Shown: positions 15,206 through 23,471 of the stretch, in pieces
Position numbering within the stretch: the first letter of the stretch is position 1
How the letters are laid out: each line of letters begins with the position of its first letter
Source of the DNA: Candidatus Minthenecus merdequi
GTDB taxonomy: Bacteria; Bacteroidota; Bacteroidia; Bacteroidales; Paludibacteraceae
DNA length: 28,379 bases
Direction: 5' to 3'
NCBI GenBank assembly: GCA_018064385.1
Contig: JAGHVI010000177.1
Coordinates: forward strand, 1-28,379
The notes under the pieces: model-generated
The model's database searches: none
Seen by the model: only the letters and a program-made list of their open reading frames with translations
Told to the model about the DNA's origin: nothing
Position numbers and translations under genes: made by a program

Positions 15206-17600
15206 ACAACCCCTCCTGCATTGTCTTGGCATAATGGAATGTTAGTCCTTCCAAATATTCGGCATTGATTTCTTCGATGTCTTTCCTGTTATCTTCGCAA
15301 AGCAGTATTTCCTTGATTCCAGCGCGTTTTGCACCGAGAATCTTCTCCTTTATTCCTCCAACTGGCAACAATTTGCCTCTTAGCGTGATTTCTCCGGTCA
15401 TTGCCAGTTTATCTTTCACTTTCCTGCCCGTTATACTTGAAACCATAGCGGTGAGAATCGTTATGCCCGCCGATGGCCCGTCTTTTGGTGTTGCCCCTTC
15501 CGGAACGTGCAGGTGTATTCCTAATGTGTCAAGCTTTTCTTGGTCTATGCCCAACTCCCCTGTATGCGATTTTATGTATTCCAGTGCAAGTGCTGCCGAC
15601 TCTTTCATTACGTCTCCCAAATTGCCTGTCAAACTCAATTTGCACTCTTTTTGCTTGCTCAATGCTGTCTCAATGAACAGTATTTCTCCCCCGAATTGTG
15701 TCCACGCTAATCCAGTCACAACCCCTTTGTACCCTTCAATATCGTATCTGTCATGATCCACTTTCTTTATGCCAAGATATTCCTCTATGTTCTCTTCGTT
15801 GATAGTGACACTCTTGACACTGTCTTCTGCTATCTGCCTTGCCACTTTCCTCAGTATCTTGGCAATCTGTTTGTCCATTGCTCTGACTCCTGATTCGCGT
15901 GTGTAGTTCTCTGCTATGATTCTTAATGCCTCTTTGCTTATCTTGAACTGCTTTTTATTTAACCCGTGTTTTTCAAGTTCTTGTGGCACAAGATGACGAG
16001 TTGCAATCTCTATCTTTTCTTCGGTCAAATATCCGTTTATTTCTATCAATTCCATCCTGTCGCGTAATGGCGCAGGAATCCCCCCAAGGTCGTTTGCTGT
16101 CGCTATGAACAATACGTTCGACAAGTCGTAGTCTGCATCTACATAGTTGTCATGAAATGCCGAGTTCTGCTCTGGATCCAACACTTCCAACAGTGCCGAC
16201 GATGGGTCTCCGTGTGAGTCTTTCGTCAATTTATCAATCTCATCCAGTATAAACACTGGGTTTGACGATTTGCATTTTATCAAGTTGCTGATGATGCGCC
16301 CTGGCATTGCTCCTATGTATGTCTTCCTATGTCCACGGATTTCTGCCTCGTCGCTCACTCCTCCCAATGATATCCTTGCGTATTTCCTGCCTAATGTCTC
16401 GGCTATTGATTTCCCTAATGATGTCTTCCCAACTCCTGGAGGACCATACAGGCACAGTATCGGACTCTTCAAATCCCCTTTCAATTTCAGCACAGCCAAA
16501 TACTCCAGAATCCTCTCTTTAACCTTCTCCATACCGTAATGGTTCTTGTTGATTACTTTCTCAGCTTTTGCAAGGTTAAAGTTGTCTTTTGTCCGTTGAT
16601 TCCACGGAATGTCTATCAACGTCTGTAGATATGTGTATTGAACTTGATAGTCTGGCGATTGTGGGTTCAGATGCTCCAATTTCTTTAACTCTTTTTCGAA
16701 ATGCTTATATGTTTCAAAGCTCCCCCAATCTTTCTCTCGCATCTTACGTCTCAACTCTGCTATGTCCGAATCATCGGTCAAATCGCTGTTTTCTGACTCA
16801 TCCGACAATTTGTTTTGCAATGATCGTATCTCTTCTCTGATGAAATACTCCCTCTGCTGGCGGTCTATGTCCCCCTTCAGTTTCTCTTTTACTTTCTTAC
16901 GCATCTCAACTACTTGCAGTTGCGCTTGTATCGTTTTCATCAGTTTTATTCCTCTCTCCAGAATGTTCGATTCTTCGATGAACTCTCTCTTTATCTCAAC
17001 TCCACATGGCATGTTCGAACAAACAAAGTTGATTCCAATCGTTGGCTTTTTGATTTCCGACATTGTTATGTCTATCTCGTCTGCCACTCCGTCTGTCTCT
17101 TTTGCTATCTGTAACCTCGATTTCATCGCCTCTTCTGCCAATGTCTTCAATTCCTCTTGACACCCTTCCGGCTCGAAATCTTTCATTATCTCTATCTTTG
17201 CCATCAGATACGGCATACCCGAAACATGTTCTACCACTTTTGCCCTGCTTTTCCCCTGCAATATTACTACCGTGGTTTTGTCTGGCATATCAACTATTTT
17301 CAATATCTCTGCAACACAACCTATCTGTACCACATCGTCCATATCCGGATCGTTGATGTTTTTGTCAAGCTGAGTACATGCCAGTATTTCCATACTGTTC
17401 CTGAATGCCTCTTTTACTAATTTCATTGACTTTTTCCTACCTACATGTACTGGCAGAATAATCTCAGGAAATAACATCATATTACGCATCGTCAGCACTG
17501 GCAATATGTCCCCTGACATACAGCGCAATGTTTCATCGCCAGGCTCTCCCACGATGTTTATCACTTCTTTGTTCCCGTTTTCTGAATCAAAAAAACTCAT
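15183..17600 (-). CDS. lon: ATP-dependent protease Lon
   Basis: The 805-residue protein has full LonA architecture: N-terminal substrate-recognition domain (about 30-235), a charged coiled-coil region (about 235-315), an AAA+ module with Walker A GPPGVGKT at 386-393 and Walker B FILDEIDK, and the C-terminal protease domain with the catalytic dyad S710 (PKDGPSAG) and K753 (GGIKEK). It degrades misfolded and regulatory proteins in the cytoplasm. The ATG at 17600 is the first plausible start and gives a normal length. The gene converges on the sugar transferase, and their ends overlap by 23 bases. No good TAnnTTTG box was found upstream; a palindromic TGTCA cluster is present instead at 17649-17672. 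Confidence 0.97.
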   Translation of the reverse strand: MSFFDSENGNKEVINIVGEPGDETLRCMSGDILPVLTMRNMMLFPEIILPVHVGRKKSMKLVKEAFRNSMEILACTQLDKNINDPDMDDVVQIGCVAEILKIVDMPDKTTVVILQGKSRAKVVEHVSGMPYLMAKIEIMKDFEPEGCQEELKTLAEEAMKSRLQIAKETDGVADEIDITMSEIKKPTIGINFVCSNMPCGVEIKREFIEESNILERGIKLMKTIQAQLQVVEMRKKVKEKLKGDIDRQQREYFIREEIRSLQNKLSDESENSDLTDDSDIAELRRKMREKDWGSFETYKHFEKELKKLEHLNPQSPDYQVQYTYLQTLIDIPWNQRTKDNFNLAKAEKVINKNHYGMEKVKERILEYLAVLKLKGDLKSPILCLYGPPGVGKTSLGKSIAETLGRKYARISLGGVSDEAEIRGHRKTYIGAMPGRIISNLIKCKSSNPVFILDEIDKLTKDSHGDPSSALLEVLDPEQNSAFHDNYVDADYDLSNVLFIATANDLGGIPAPLRDRMELIEINGYLTEEKIEIATRHLVPQELEKHGLNKKQFKISKEALRIIAENYTRESGVRAMDKQIAKILRKVARQIAEDSVKSVTINEENIEEYLGIKKVDHDRYDIEGYKGVVTGLAWTQFGGEILFIETALSKQKECKLSLTGNLGDVMKESAALALEYIKSHTGELGIDQEKLDTLGIHLHVPEGATPKDGPSAGITILTAMVSSITGRKVKDKLAMTGEITLRGKLLPVGGIKEKILGAKRAGIKEILLCEDNRKDIEEINAEYLEGLTFHYAKTMQEGLSIALCPA

Positions 17601-17648
17601 ATCTTTGTTCGTGTTTATTTGTTATTTTGTCCGTTTTGCCATCTTTTG

Positions 17649-17672
17649 TGACAGCAATGTGTCATTATGACA
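17649..17672. promoter_or_regulatory. Candidate operator upstream of lon
   Basis: TGTCATTATGACA (17660-17672) is a perfect palindrome. An overlapping inverted repeat, TGACA-6-TGTCA, spans 17649-17664. The cluster lies 49-72 bases upstream of the lon ATG, where a regulator could act. No known site has been matched; this is a structural observation. Confidence 0.4.
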
Positions 17673-17786
17673 TATAAAAAACTTTTCAACTGCCCTGCGC
17701 CTCCTTTTTTAACGCATTTATGGCTGACTTCCTCTACTTATCAACCATCGTGCCATCGTTGTGGAAAACTTTTTGTGTTTTAATTA

Positions 17787-17816
17787 TTGGTATTTGTAAT
17801 ATTTTTTGTAACTTTG
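17787..17816 (+). promoter_or_regulatory. cstA promoter
   Basis: TTG at 17787-17789, exactly 19 bases, then TAACTTTG at 17809-17816: a very good fit to the Bacteroidota -33/-7 pattern. The start of transcription would be near 17822, giving cstA a leader of about 140 bases that contains element D. Confidence 0.75.
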
Positions 17817-17835
17817 CAACCCAAATGATGAAAAT

Positions 17836-17916
17836 CAGCAAGATGTCAAAATTACTGCAAACCGAAAGCAAAGAGCTCGCTCTTTTGCTGAGGTGCAGCG
17901 TAATTTATCAAAAAAA
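17836..17916. repeat. Palindromic element D in the cstA leader
   Basis: This is the inverted counterpart of element C (5093-5170). The core, 17855-17898, is closed by CTGCA/TGCAG and contains the hairpin AGCAAA-GAGC-TC-GCTC-T-TTTGCT. It lies about 14 bases after the predicted transcript start and so would be transcribed in the cstA 5' UTR. A 31-codon frame beginning MMKISKMSKLLQ runs through it, but the frame is not conserved with copy C because of a one-base indel. Confidence 0.85.
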
Positions 17917-17917
17917 A

Positions 17918-17957
17918 TAGAACCACCCTTAAATACATAATTCGTAGAACCACCCTT
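17918..17957 (+). repeat. TAGAACCACCCTT direct repeat, copies 3 and 4
   Basis: Two identical 13-mers, TAGAACCACCCTT, at 17918-17930 and 17945-17957 are spaced 27 bases start to start. The second ends 7 bases before the cstA ATG. The same motif in inverse orientation occurs at 4956-4967 and 11641-11652. Confidence 0.75.
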
Positions 17958-17964
17958 TTGTATT

Positions 17965-19413
17965 ATGATTACTTTCTCTTTAGCCGTAATTCTACTTCTC
18001 GTAGGTTACATTATTTATGGCACAGTTGTCGAGCATGTCTTCCACATCGATGACAAACGTGTCACACCTGCAATTTCAAAGGCTGATGGTGTTGATTATG
18101 TCGCAATGCCCGCTTGGAAAGTCTTTTTTATCCAATTCCTCAACATCGCTGGACTTGGTCCTATCTTCGGCGCAATAATGGGTACTATGTTCGGACCTGC
18201 TGCATATCTTTGGATTGTTTTTGGCTGCATTTTCGGTGGCGCTGTCCACGACTATTTCTCAGGAATGCTCTCCCTTCGCCAGGATGGTGCCTCTTATCCC
18301 GAAATCGTTGGCGAACAATTAGGCAATCGAATGCGCAATTTCGTGCGCTTCTTCGCTTGTATCCTCCTTATTTGTGTCGGCGCTGTTTTTGTCAGCGGCC
18401 CTGCCGACATCCTTCACGCCATTGTCCCTTCTATCTCTCGATATTGGTGGGTCTATTTTGTCCTCATCTATTATATTCTTGCCACTCTCTTGCCAATCGA
18501 CGAACTTATTGGCAGACTTTACCCTCTGTTCGGAATTTTACTCCTCTTTATGGCTGTCGGCATAGCTGTCTCAATGTATGTCAATATTGCACCTGTCCCC
18601 GAATTATGGGATGACGTCTCTGTCGAACATCCTGACGATTTGCCAATTTTCCCTATGATGTTCATCTCTATCGCCTGTGGCTCTGTTTCAGGTTTTCACG
18701 CTACACAGTCTCCTTTAATGGCTCGTTGTATTAAAAACGAGAAATACGGTCGCCCTTGTTTCTATGGCGCAATGATTCTCGAAGGTATCGTAGCTCTAAT
18801 TTGGGTCGCTGCTGCATCATCTTTCTGGGGCTCAATTGACGGACTTCACGATTTTATCAATGAATGTCCCGATGGTTCAAACTCCTGTGCTTTGGCTGTC
18901 AATACTATTTGCAATGGTTGGCTCGGCAAAATCGGCGGTTTCCTCGCTATCCTCGGAGTAGTCGTTGCACCTATTACCTCTGGTGATACCGCACTCCGCT
19001 CCGTCAGACTCCTCATCGCTGATGCTTTCAAAATAGACCAATCTAAAGCTCTCAGACGTCTCCTCGTCTCTATTCCTATCTTCGTTATCGTATATCTCCT
19101 CCTTCATATTGATTTCTCTATCATCTGGCGTTATAGCGCATCTTGCAACCAAGCTCTTGCTGCTATAACCCTATGGACAATAACCGTCTATCTCGCAAAA
19201 CAAGGAAATAAATATTGGATTTCCCTTATCCCTGCTGCTTTTATGACATTTATCTGTGTCTGCTATCTTTTCGTTGCCCCCGAATGTTTCATCCGTATGA
19301 ACCACATCTACGCTTATATCATCAGTGCTGCTATTTCTATCGTAATGATGATTTGGTTCATATTCCATTCCCCAAAACTTAAAGAGTCTATAAAGGATGA
19401 TTCCATTAATTAG
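17965..19413 (+). CDS. cstA: CstA-family carbon starvation transporter, short form
   Basis: The 482-residue polytopic membrane protein matches the CstA family, transporters linked to peptide or pyruvate uptake under carbon limitation. Family hallmarks are DDKRVTPAISKADGVDYVAM at about 29-48, the FLNIAGLGPIFGAIMG segment at about 58-73, GAVHDYFSGMLSLRQDGASYPE near 92-113, GCVSGFHATQSPLMARCI-like sequence near 230-250, and GVVVAPITSGDTALRS. It is shorter than the roughly 700-residue E. coli CstA, as is common for Bacteroidota homologues. The leader carries element D and two TAGAACCACCCTT motifs. Its stop codon lies inside a 35-bp repeat shared with the region after tamB. Confidence 0.9.
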   Translation: MITFSLAVILLLVGYIIYGTVVEHVFHIDDKRVTPAISKADGVDYVAMPAWKVFFIQFLNIAGLGPIFGAIMGTMFGPAAYLWIVFGCIFGGAVHDYFSGMLSLRQDGASYPEIVGEQLGNRMRNFVRFFACILLICVGAVFVSGPADILHAIVPSISRYWWVYFVLIYYILATLLPIDELIGRLYPLFGILLLFMAVGIAVSMYVNIAPVPELWDDVSVEHPDDLPIFPMMFISIACGSVSGFHATQSPLMARCIKNEKYGRPCFYGAMILEGIVALIWVAAASSFWGSIDGLHDFINECPDGSNSCALAVNTICNGWLGKIGGFLAILGVVVAPITSGDTALRSVRLLIADAFKIDQSKALRRLLVSIPIFVIVYLLLHIDFSIIWRYSASCNQALAAITLWTITVYLAKQGNKYWISLIPAAFMTFICVCYLFVAPECFIRMNHIYAYIISAAISIVMMIWFIFHSPKLKESIKDDSIN

Positions 19414-19440
19414 GTTGAGACGATTTTGAAGTTTATTTTT
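19406..19440 (+). repeat. 35-bp repeat at the cstA stop codon, copy 2
   Basis: The stretch is identical to the reverse complement of 5376-5410. It begins inside the last codons of cstA, so the repeat provides the TAG stop, and then runs into a T-rich, A-rich stretch before the next promoter. Confidence 0.85.
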
Positions 19441-19462
19441 TTTGAAAAAAACTCCAAAACCC

Positions 19463-19493
19463 TTGTTTATATCAAAAAAACTCCTTACCTTTG
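19463..19493 (+). promoter_or_regulatory. Promoter for the unknown gene at 19559
   Basis: TTG at 19463-19465, a 20-base spacer and TACCTTTG at 19486-19493 form a good Bacteroidota promoter. Transcription would start near 19500, giving a leader of about 60 bases. Confidence 0.72.
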
Positions 19494-19558
19494 CACAACC
19501 TACTCCCTACGGACAGTGAATATGATTATCAGTTACTTACAATCTAACCAATAACAAT

Positions 19559-20125
19559 ATGCGTGACTACACTTTCGATAATATGCCAATCTCCTCAATC
19601 TCTGGCAGACTGAGTCGCCGCAGTGATGTCTATTACCGCACAATAAACGGTAAAACTTACGCATATCTACTCTGGAACCCAAACACTAAACCACCAACCC
19701 TCGGCACTATACGCACTCGCCAAATCTTCAAAACAGCATCTCTCTACACCGCCCTCGATCTTAAACTCCCCTTCAAACGCAAGGAATGGGAACAAAGAAT
19801 GCTTGAGCATAATCGCCTTGCCATCAGCCTGAATCCCGATTTTGCTCACCACCCCGAAAATTATAATAAGCACAACGACCCACAGCACCTACGCCCTTAT
19901 ACATCAGTGCGTTATTTTATCCTCGCATCTTATACCCATTCCCTTACTTCGCTGATTTCAAACCGCCCGCATCTAACCCTCACAACAAGTAAGCAACCTC
20001 AACTCTCTACCGAAGTATTATCACTCTTTATACGCCTGAATCTGTTCTCTGACCGTCTAGCCTTCAATGGCAGACAGCCTGCCTATTTTGCCCAAACCTC
20101 CGGCCCTCCTAACTCTTTTACTTAA
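19559..20125 (+). CDS. Small protein of unknown function (Bacteroidales GRLSR..NGKTY pattern)
   Basis: The 188-residue protein has no recognised enzyme motif, signal peptide or membrane segment. The segment GRLSRRSDVYYRTINGKTYAY (about 17-37) and a later Trp/Glu-containing stretch plus YTSVRYFILASYT (about 115-127) recall a loosely defined group of small Bacteroidales proteins with a GKLS...NGKTY start and a (T)LR.FI.A motif; this is from memory, not a search. The composition is basic and polar, rich in Thr, Ser, Asn and Pro. It has its own promoter at 19463-19493. Its stop TAA (20123-20125) is in the same frame as the helicase gene 45 bases further on. Function unknown. Confidence 0.72.
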   Translation: MRDYTFDNMPISSISGRLSRRSDVYYRTINGKTYAYLLWNPNTKPPTLGTIRTRQIFKTASLYTALDLKLPFKRKEWEQRMLEHNRLAISLNPDFAHHPENYNKHNDPQHLRPYTSVRYFILASYTHSLTSLISNRPHLTLTTSKQPQLSTEVLSLFIRLNLFSDRLAFNGRQPAYFAQTSGPPNSFT

Positions 20126-20170
20126 AGAACAATTATTGAGAATATCGAAACATCAATTTTATATGATTCC

Positions 20171-22624
20171 GTGATTGAGATGGTCGAAATGACCAACCGC
20201 TCAATCTTTATAACTGGCAAGGCAGGTACCGGCAAAACTACTATGCTCCGCCGTATCGTCAGCCGCAACTTCAAACGTACTGTCGTCGTGGCTCCTACTG
20301 GCGTGGCTGCTGTCAACGCTGAAGGTATGACCATACACTCTTTTTTCCAATTGCCGTTTGGTCCTATCGCTCCTACTGCTCAAGGCAGATATGCCCTCAT
20401 CTCGCAACAGAAAATTCGTAAGGAACGCTCCTCTCTCTTCTGCGAACTCGAATTACTTATCATCGACGAAATTTCAATGGTGCGCGCTGACCTCCTTGAC
20501 GCTATCGATGCTGTCCTTCGCTATTACCGCCATCGCCCCGATATACCTTTCGGTGGCGTACAAGTCGTTTTCTTTGGCGACCTCTACCAACTCCCTCCTG
20601 TCATAACTGACGATGAATATCATCTCCTCTCCCCTTATTATTCTTCCCTCTTTTTCTTCGATTCTTTGGTGATGGCTGAACTCCTTCCTGTTGTAGTCGA
20701 ACTTGATACCATTTTTCGTCAAACAAACGCTGATTTCATAAATCTTCTGAACGAATTGCGAAACAATTGTGTCTCCCCTCTGTCAATGCAACTTCTCCAG
20801 TCTCGTTACGACCCGCAATTCCAGCTTCAAAAAAATGACCAAAATATCCTCCTGACTACCCATAACGCAAAGGCTGACAGCGTCAATCTTAGCCAAATGG
20901 AAAACCTCCACACCAAAAAAACACGCTTCCTCGCTTCTGTTAAAGACGATTTTCCCGAAAAATCATACCCTGCTGACAGCGAACTCGAACTGAAAATCAA
21001 CGCCCGCGTAATGTTTATCGCTAATGACAGACAAACACCTCGCCGTTATTTTAATGGTATGATAGGGGTGGTCAAGAGTTTTGATGAACAATCGGTTACT
21101 GTCTATTGCAAGGATACTGACCGCACTATCGAAGTCCTCCCTGAAGAGTGGTCTAACCGGGTTTACAGCGTTGACCCTAAAACTAACGAGATTCACGAGA
21201 AAATCCTCGGCACTTTCTCTCAAATCCCTCTCCGCCTCGCTTGGGCAATAACTATTCATAAAAGCCAGGGCCTGACTTTCGATAATGTGGTCATTGACTC
21301 TGCCGCTGCTTTTGCTTCTGGTCAGGTTTATGTCGCTTTCTCCCGCTGTCGTACACTCGAAGGTATTACCCTCACCTCAATGGTCAACCCTGCGTCTTTG
21401 CACGTAGATACCCGCGTCGCTGCTTATTGCCAGACGGCTCTCCCTCTTGACCGTTTTATTTCACAACTCGAGGCTGACAAGTCCTCTTACTGCCGTCAAC
21501 TTATGATTGAACTTTTTGACCTCCGTCCTCTTTATGCTCTTGCCATCGAAGTCCGCGAGGTCGCTGTGACTCATCAGAAATCTTTCTCCGACGGAATAGC
21601 CGATTTTACCGAATCTCTCTGCAAATCAACCTCCGATATTTCAACCATCGCATCACGTTTCCTTAATCAACTACGCTCCATTCCTCAATCCGAGTTGCAA
21701 AATCGAATACATGCAGCTTCTACCTATTTTTTACCTCTTCTTGACAAGTTGATTGATGAGATAGAATCTTCCAATTTTACGACTGACAGCCGCGACAATG
21801 CGGACTCTTACATTACCAAACTTAAGGATTTATTCCTCCTTGTCTCTCGCAAGTGTTACCTCATCGTCCGTCTCGCTGACAATTTTACTGTCAAAAGATT
21901 TTTCGATTTTCGTGCTGCTTTCGTCAACCCTCGTTTCTCTGTCTCTGCTTATTCCCTCGAATCATCATACGATGATAAATCTCTTGTCAATCCTCAACTC
22001 TTTTATGCCCTTTGCCGCTGGCGTGCCGAGTATTGTGAAGAACAGGAAATCCCTAAATATCTAATGTTCTACACAAAAACTCTCAAGGAGATTGCCGCTA
22101 CTCTGCCAACTACACCAAAACAATTGCTCAAAATCAATGGGTTTGGAAAAACAAAGGTCAAGAAGTATGGCGACAAGTGTATTGAGATTGTTCGCCGCTA
22201 TTGTGATGCAAACAATATTCCTTATGATCATGAACTCTCCATAGATGAATTCTCTGACCAGGAATTGACATACACTAAAACTAAAAAAGAAAAAATCAAA
22301 AAGCAGAAAAAAACCAAAGAACCCAAAATCCCTACGCTTGATATAACTTTCAATTTGTTGAACAGTGGTATGTCTCCCGAACAAGTGGCAGTTGCGCGCA
22401 ATTTACGCTTAGATACAATTGTAAATCACCTGTGTCAGTTAATTATTCAACACAGGATTGACGGCTCTCGTTACGTTGATGCTGACGTCCTGGCTTTTGT
22501 ATCTGCCAAGTATGCCGCCGACCCTGATGTGAGGTTGGAGAATCTGTACGAAAAACTTAACAAGTCTGTGCCTTACGAGTTGCTTCGTATCGCAAAAGCT
22601 TGTGCCGAAACTCAAAATGCTTAA
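20171..22624 (+). CDS. Pif1-like helicase with HRDC and C-terminal HTH domains
   Basis: The 817-residue protein starts with a superfamily 1B helicase core of the Pif1/RecD-like type: P-loop GKAGTGKT at 16-23, VVVAPTGVAAVNA at 38-50, Walker B LLIIDEISM at 95-103, FFGDLYQLPPV, and late motifs AWAITIHKSQGLTFDNV and VYVAFSRC. After a helical region comes an HRDC-like domain (about 607-678, with LPTTPKQLLKINGFGKTKVKKYG), a Lys-rich linker (about 700-720) and a winged-helix HTH_40-type domain to the end. It probably unwinds DNA, perhaps G-quadruplex or R-loop structures. The start is unclear: GTG at 20171 or ATG at 20180. The frame stays open upstream only to the TAA of the preceding gene. It is followed 28 bases later by the coiled-coil gene. 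Confidence 0.9.
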   Translation: MIEMVEMTNRSIFITGKAGTGKTTMLRRIVSRNFKRTVVVAPTGVAAVNAEGMTIHSFFQLPFGPIAPTAQGRYALISQQKIRKERSSLFCELELLIIDEISMVRADLLDAIDAVLRYYRHRPDIPFGGVQVVFFGDLYQLPPVITDDEYHLLSPYYSSLFFFDSLVMAELLPVVVELDTIFRQTNADFINLLNELRNNCVSPLSMQLLQSRYDPQFQLQKNDQNILLTTHNAKADSVNLSQMENLHTKKTRFLASVKDDFPEKSYPADSELELKINARVMFIANDRQTPRRYFNGMIGVVKSFDEQSVTVYCKDTDRTIEVLPEEWSNRVYSVDPKTNEIHEKILGTFSQIPLRLAWAITIHKSQGLTFDNVVIDSAAAFASGQVYVAFSRCRTLEGITLTSMVNPASLHVDTRVAAYCQTALPLDRFISQLEADKSSYCRQLMIELFDLRPLYALAIEVREVAVTHQKSFSDGIADFTESLCKSTSDISTIASRFLNQLRSIPQSELQNRIHAASTYFLPLLDKLIDEIESSNFTTDSRDNADSYITKLKDLFLLVSRKCYLIVRLADNFTVKRFFDFRAAFVNPRFSVSAYSLESSYDDKSLVNPQLFYALCRWRAEYCEEQEIPKYLMFYTKTLKEIAATLPTTPKQLLKINGFGKTKVKKYGDKCIEIVRRYCDANNIPYDHELSIDEFSDQELTYTKTKKEKIKKQKKTKEPKIPTLDITFNLLNSGMSPEQVAVARNLRLDTIVNHLCQLIIQHRIDGSRYVDADVLAFVSAKYAADPDVRLENLYEKLNKSVPYELLRIAKACAETQNA

Positions 22625-22652
22625 TGCCGAAACTTAAACGTATATTTCTATT

Positions 22653-23468
22653 ATGGACAATAAACCTTTAATCGATTTCCTCGATAATCTGGCAACTGCA
22701 AGTCAGATTCAAGAGTCTCAAAATTCCCTTAACGACAGAATGAATGAATTTCTTTGTCAGTTCGAAGAGATAAAAAAGCAAAATGCTGAACAGAAACGTC
22801 TCCTCGATAGTTATGCCAGAATATTGCAAGATCAGACCGCTCTGATTGCTGGAATCAACAGAATAGTTAATGACAAGATGTCTGGCATATCCGAGGCTTT
22901 CCAAATGTTGTACGACCGTTTGGATAACATCACCGTTGTGCAACCTGAGACAGTCGCAGACGTTCCTGAACCTAACCCAGAAAGTCAAAAATCCTTTAAT
23001 ACTCAACCAGAACCTCAACCAGAACCTCAACCAGAACCTCAACCAGAACCAGAACTGGAACCCGAATCGGAACTGGAATCCGAACTTCAACCAGAACCGG
23101 AAATAGAGCCAGAACCCGTTGAATCAAAACTTGAACCAAAATCCCAAACTTTGGCTGACTCAATTCCCAGTGAAGAAACTCTTGCTGACAAATTATCAAA
23201 AACTATCGAGCATAACACTCTTGCCTCTACAATCAATGCCTCACATATTGACTCAATTCAAACTGCTATTACTATTGCTGACAGATTTCGTTTCCAACGC
23301 GAACTTTTCTCTGGCAATGGCGCTTTGATGAGTTCAACCATTGACCATCTGAATACACTCTCAACCATGGCAGAAGCTGAAAATTATATCCGAGAAAAGT
23401 TCAATTGGAATATTGAAAATCAGGCTGTGGCGGATTTCTATGCTATCATCAATCGTAAGTATTGTTGA
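22653..23468 (+). CDS. Coiled-coil protein with Pro/Glu linker and conserved C-terminal domain
   Basis: The 271-residue protein has three parts. Residues 1-95 are helical and likely coiled coil (QNSLNDRMNEF..EEIKKQNAEQKRLLDSY). Residues about 105-165 are a low-complexity linker of QPEP and ELEPE repeats, probably extended and rigid. Residues about 195-271 form a compact domain (ITIADRFRFQRELFSGN, then EAENYIREKFNW and AVADFYAIINRKY) that I recognise as a conserved C-terminal segment of Bacteroidota hypothetical proteins, commonly seen as INDRF.FIRELF. Function is unknown. No signal peptide or membrane helix is visible, so it is probably cytoplasmic. It is 3 bases upstream of rsmI and probably co-transcribed with it and the helicase. 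Confidence 0.82.
   Translation: MDNKPLIDFLDNLATASQIQESQNSLNDRMNEFLCQFEEIKKQNAEQKRLLDSYARILQDQTALIAGINRIVNDKMSGISEAFQMLYDRLDNITVVQPETVADVPEPNPESQKSFNTQPEPQPEPQPEPQPEPELEPESELESELQPEPEIEPEPVESKLEPKSQTLADSIPSEETLADKLSKTIEHNTLASTINASHIDSIQTAITIADRFRFQRELFSGNGALMSSTIDHLNTLSTMAEAENYIREKFNWNIENQAVADFYAIINRKYC
23002..23049 (+). repeat. Four 12-bp tandem units encoding the QPEP linker
   Basis: CTCAACCAGAAC is repeated four times without a change. Because the unit is a multiple of three, copy-number changes would shorten or lengthen the protein linker by four residues without a frameshift. Confidence 0.92.
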
Positions 23469-23471
23469 TTT

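Larger units (their letters stand above)
17601..17964. other. Divergent intergenic region between lon and cstA
   Basis: This 364-base gap holds, from left to right, the TGTCA palindrome cluster near lon (17649-17672), about 110 AT-rich bases with nothing assignable, the cstA promoter (17787-17816), palindromic element D (17836-17916) and two TAGAACCACCCTT motifs (17918-17957). A 66-codon open frame (17720-17920) crosses the promoter and the repeat and is not taken as a gene. Confidence 0.75.

Noticed and set aside
17600..17607. TATCTTTG on the plus strand at the lon start, as a promoter
   Set aside because: It is the complement of the A-rich bases just before the lon ATG, and no plus-strand gene begins within a reasonable distance; the cstA promoter at 17787-17816 is far better.
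17720..17920. 66-codon frame, and a shorter 31-codon frame at 17825, before cstA
   Set aside because: The long frame contains the promoter itself. The short one runs through element D, and copy C has a one-base indel that breaks this frame, so a conserved peptide is unlikely.
23002..23049. CRISPR-like array
   Set aside because: The 12-bp units are directly adjacent, without spacers, and are in frame within a coding region.
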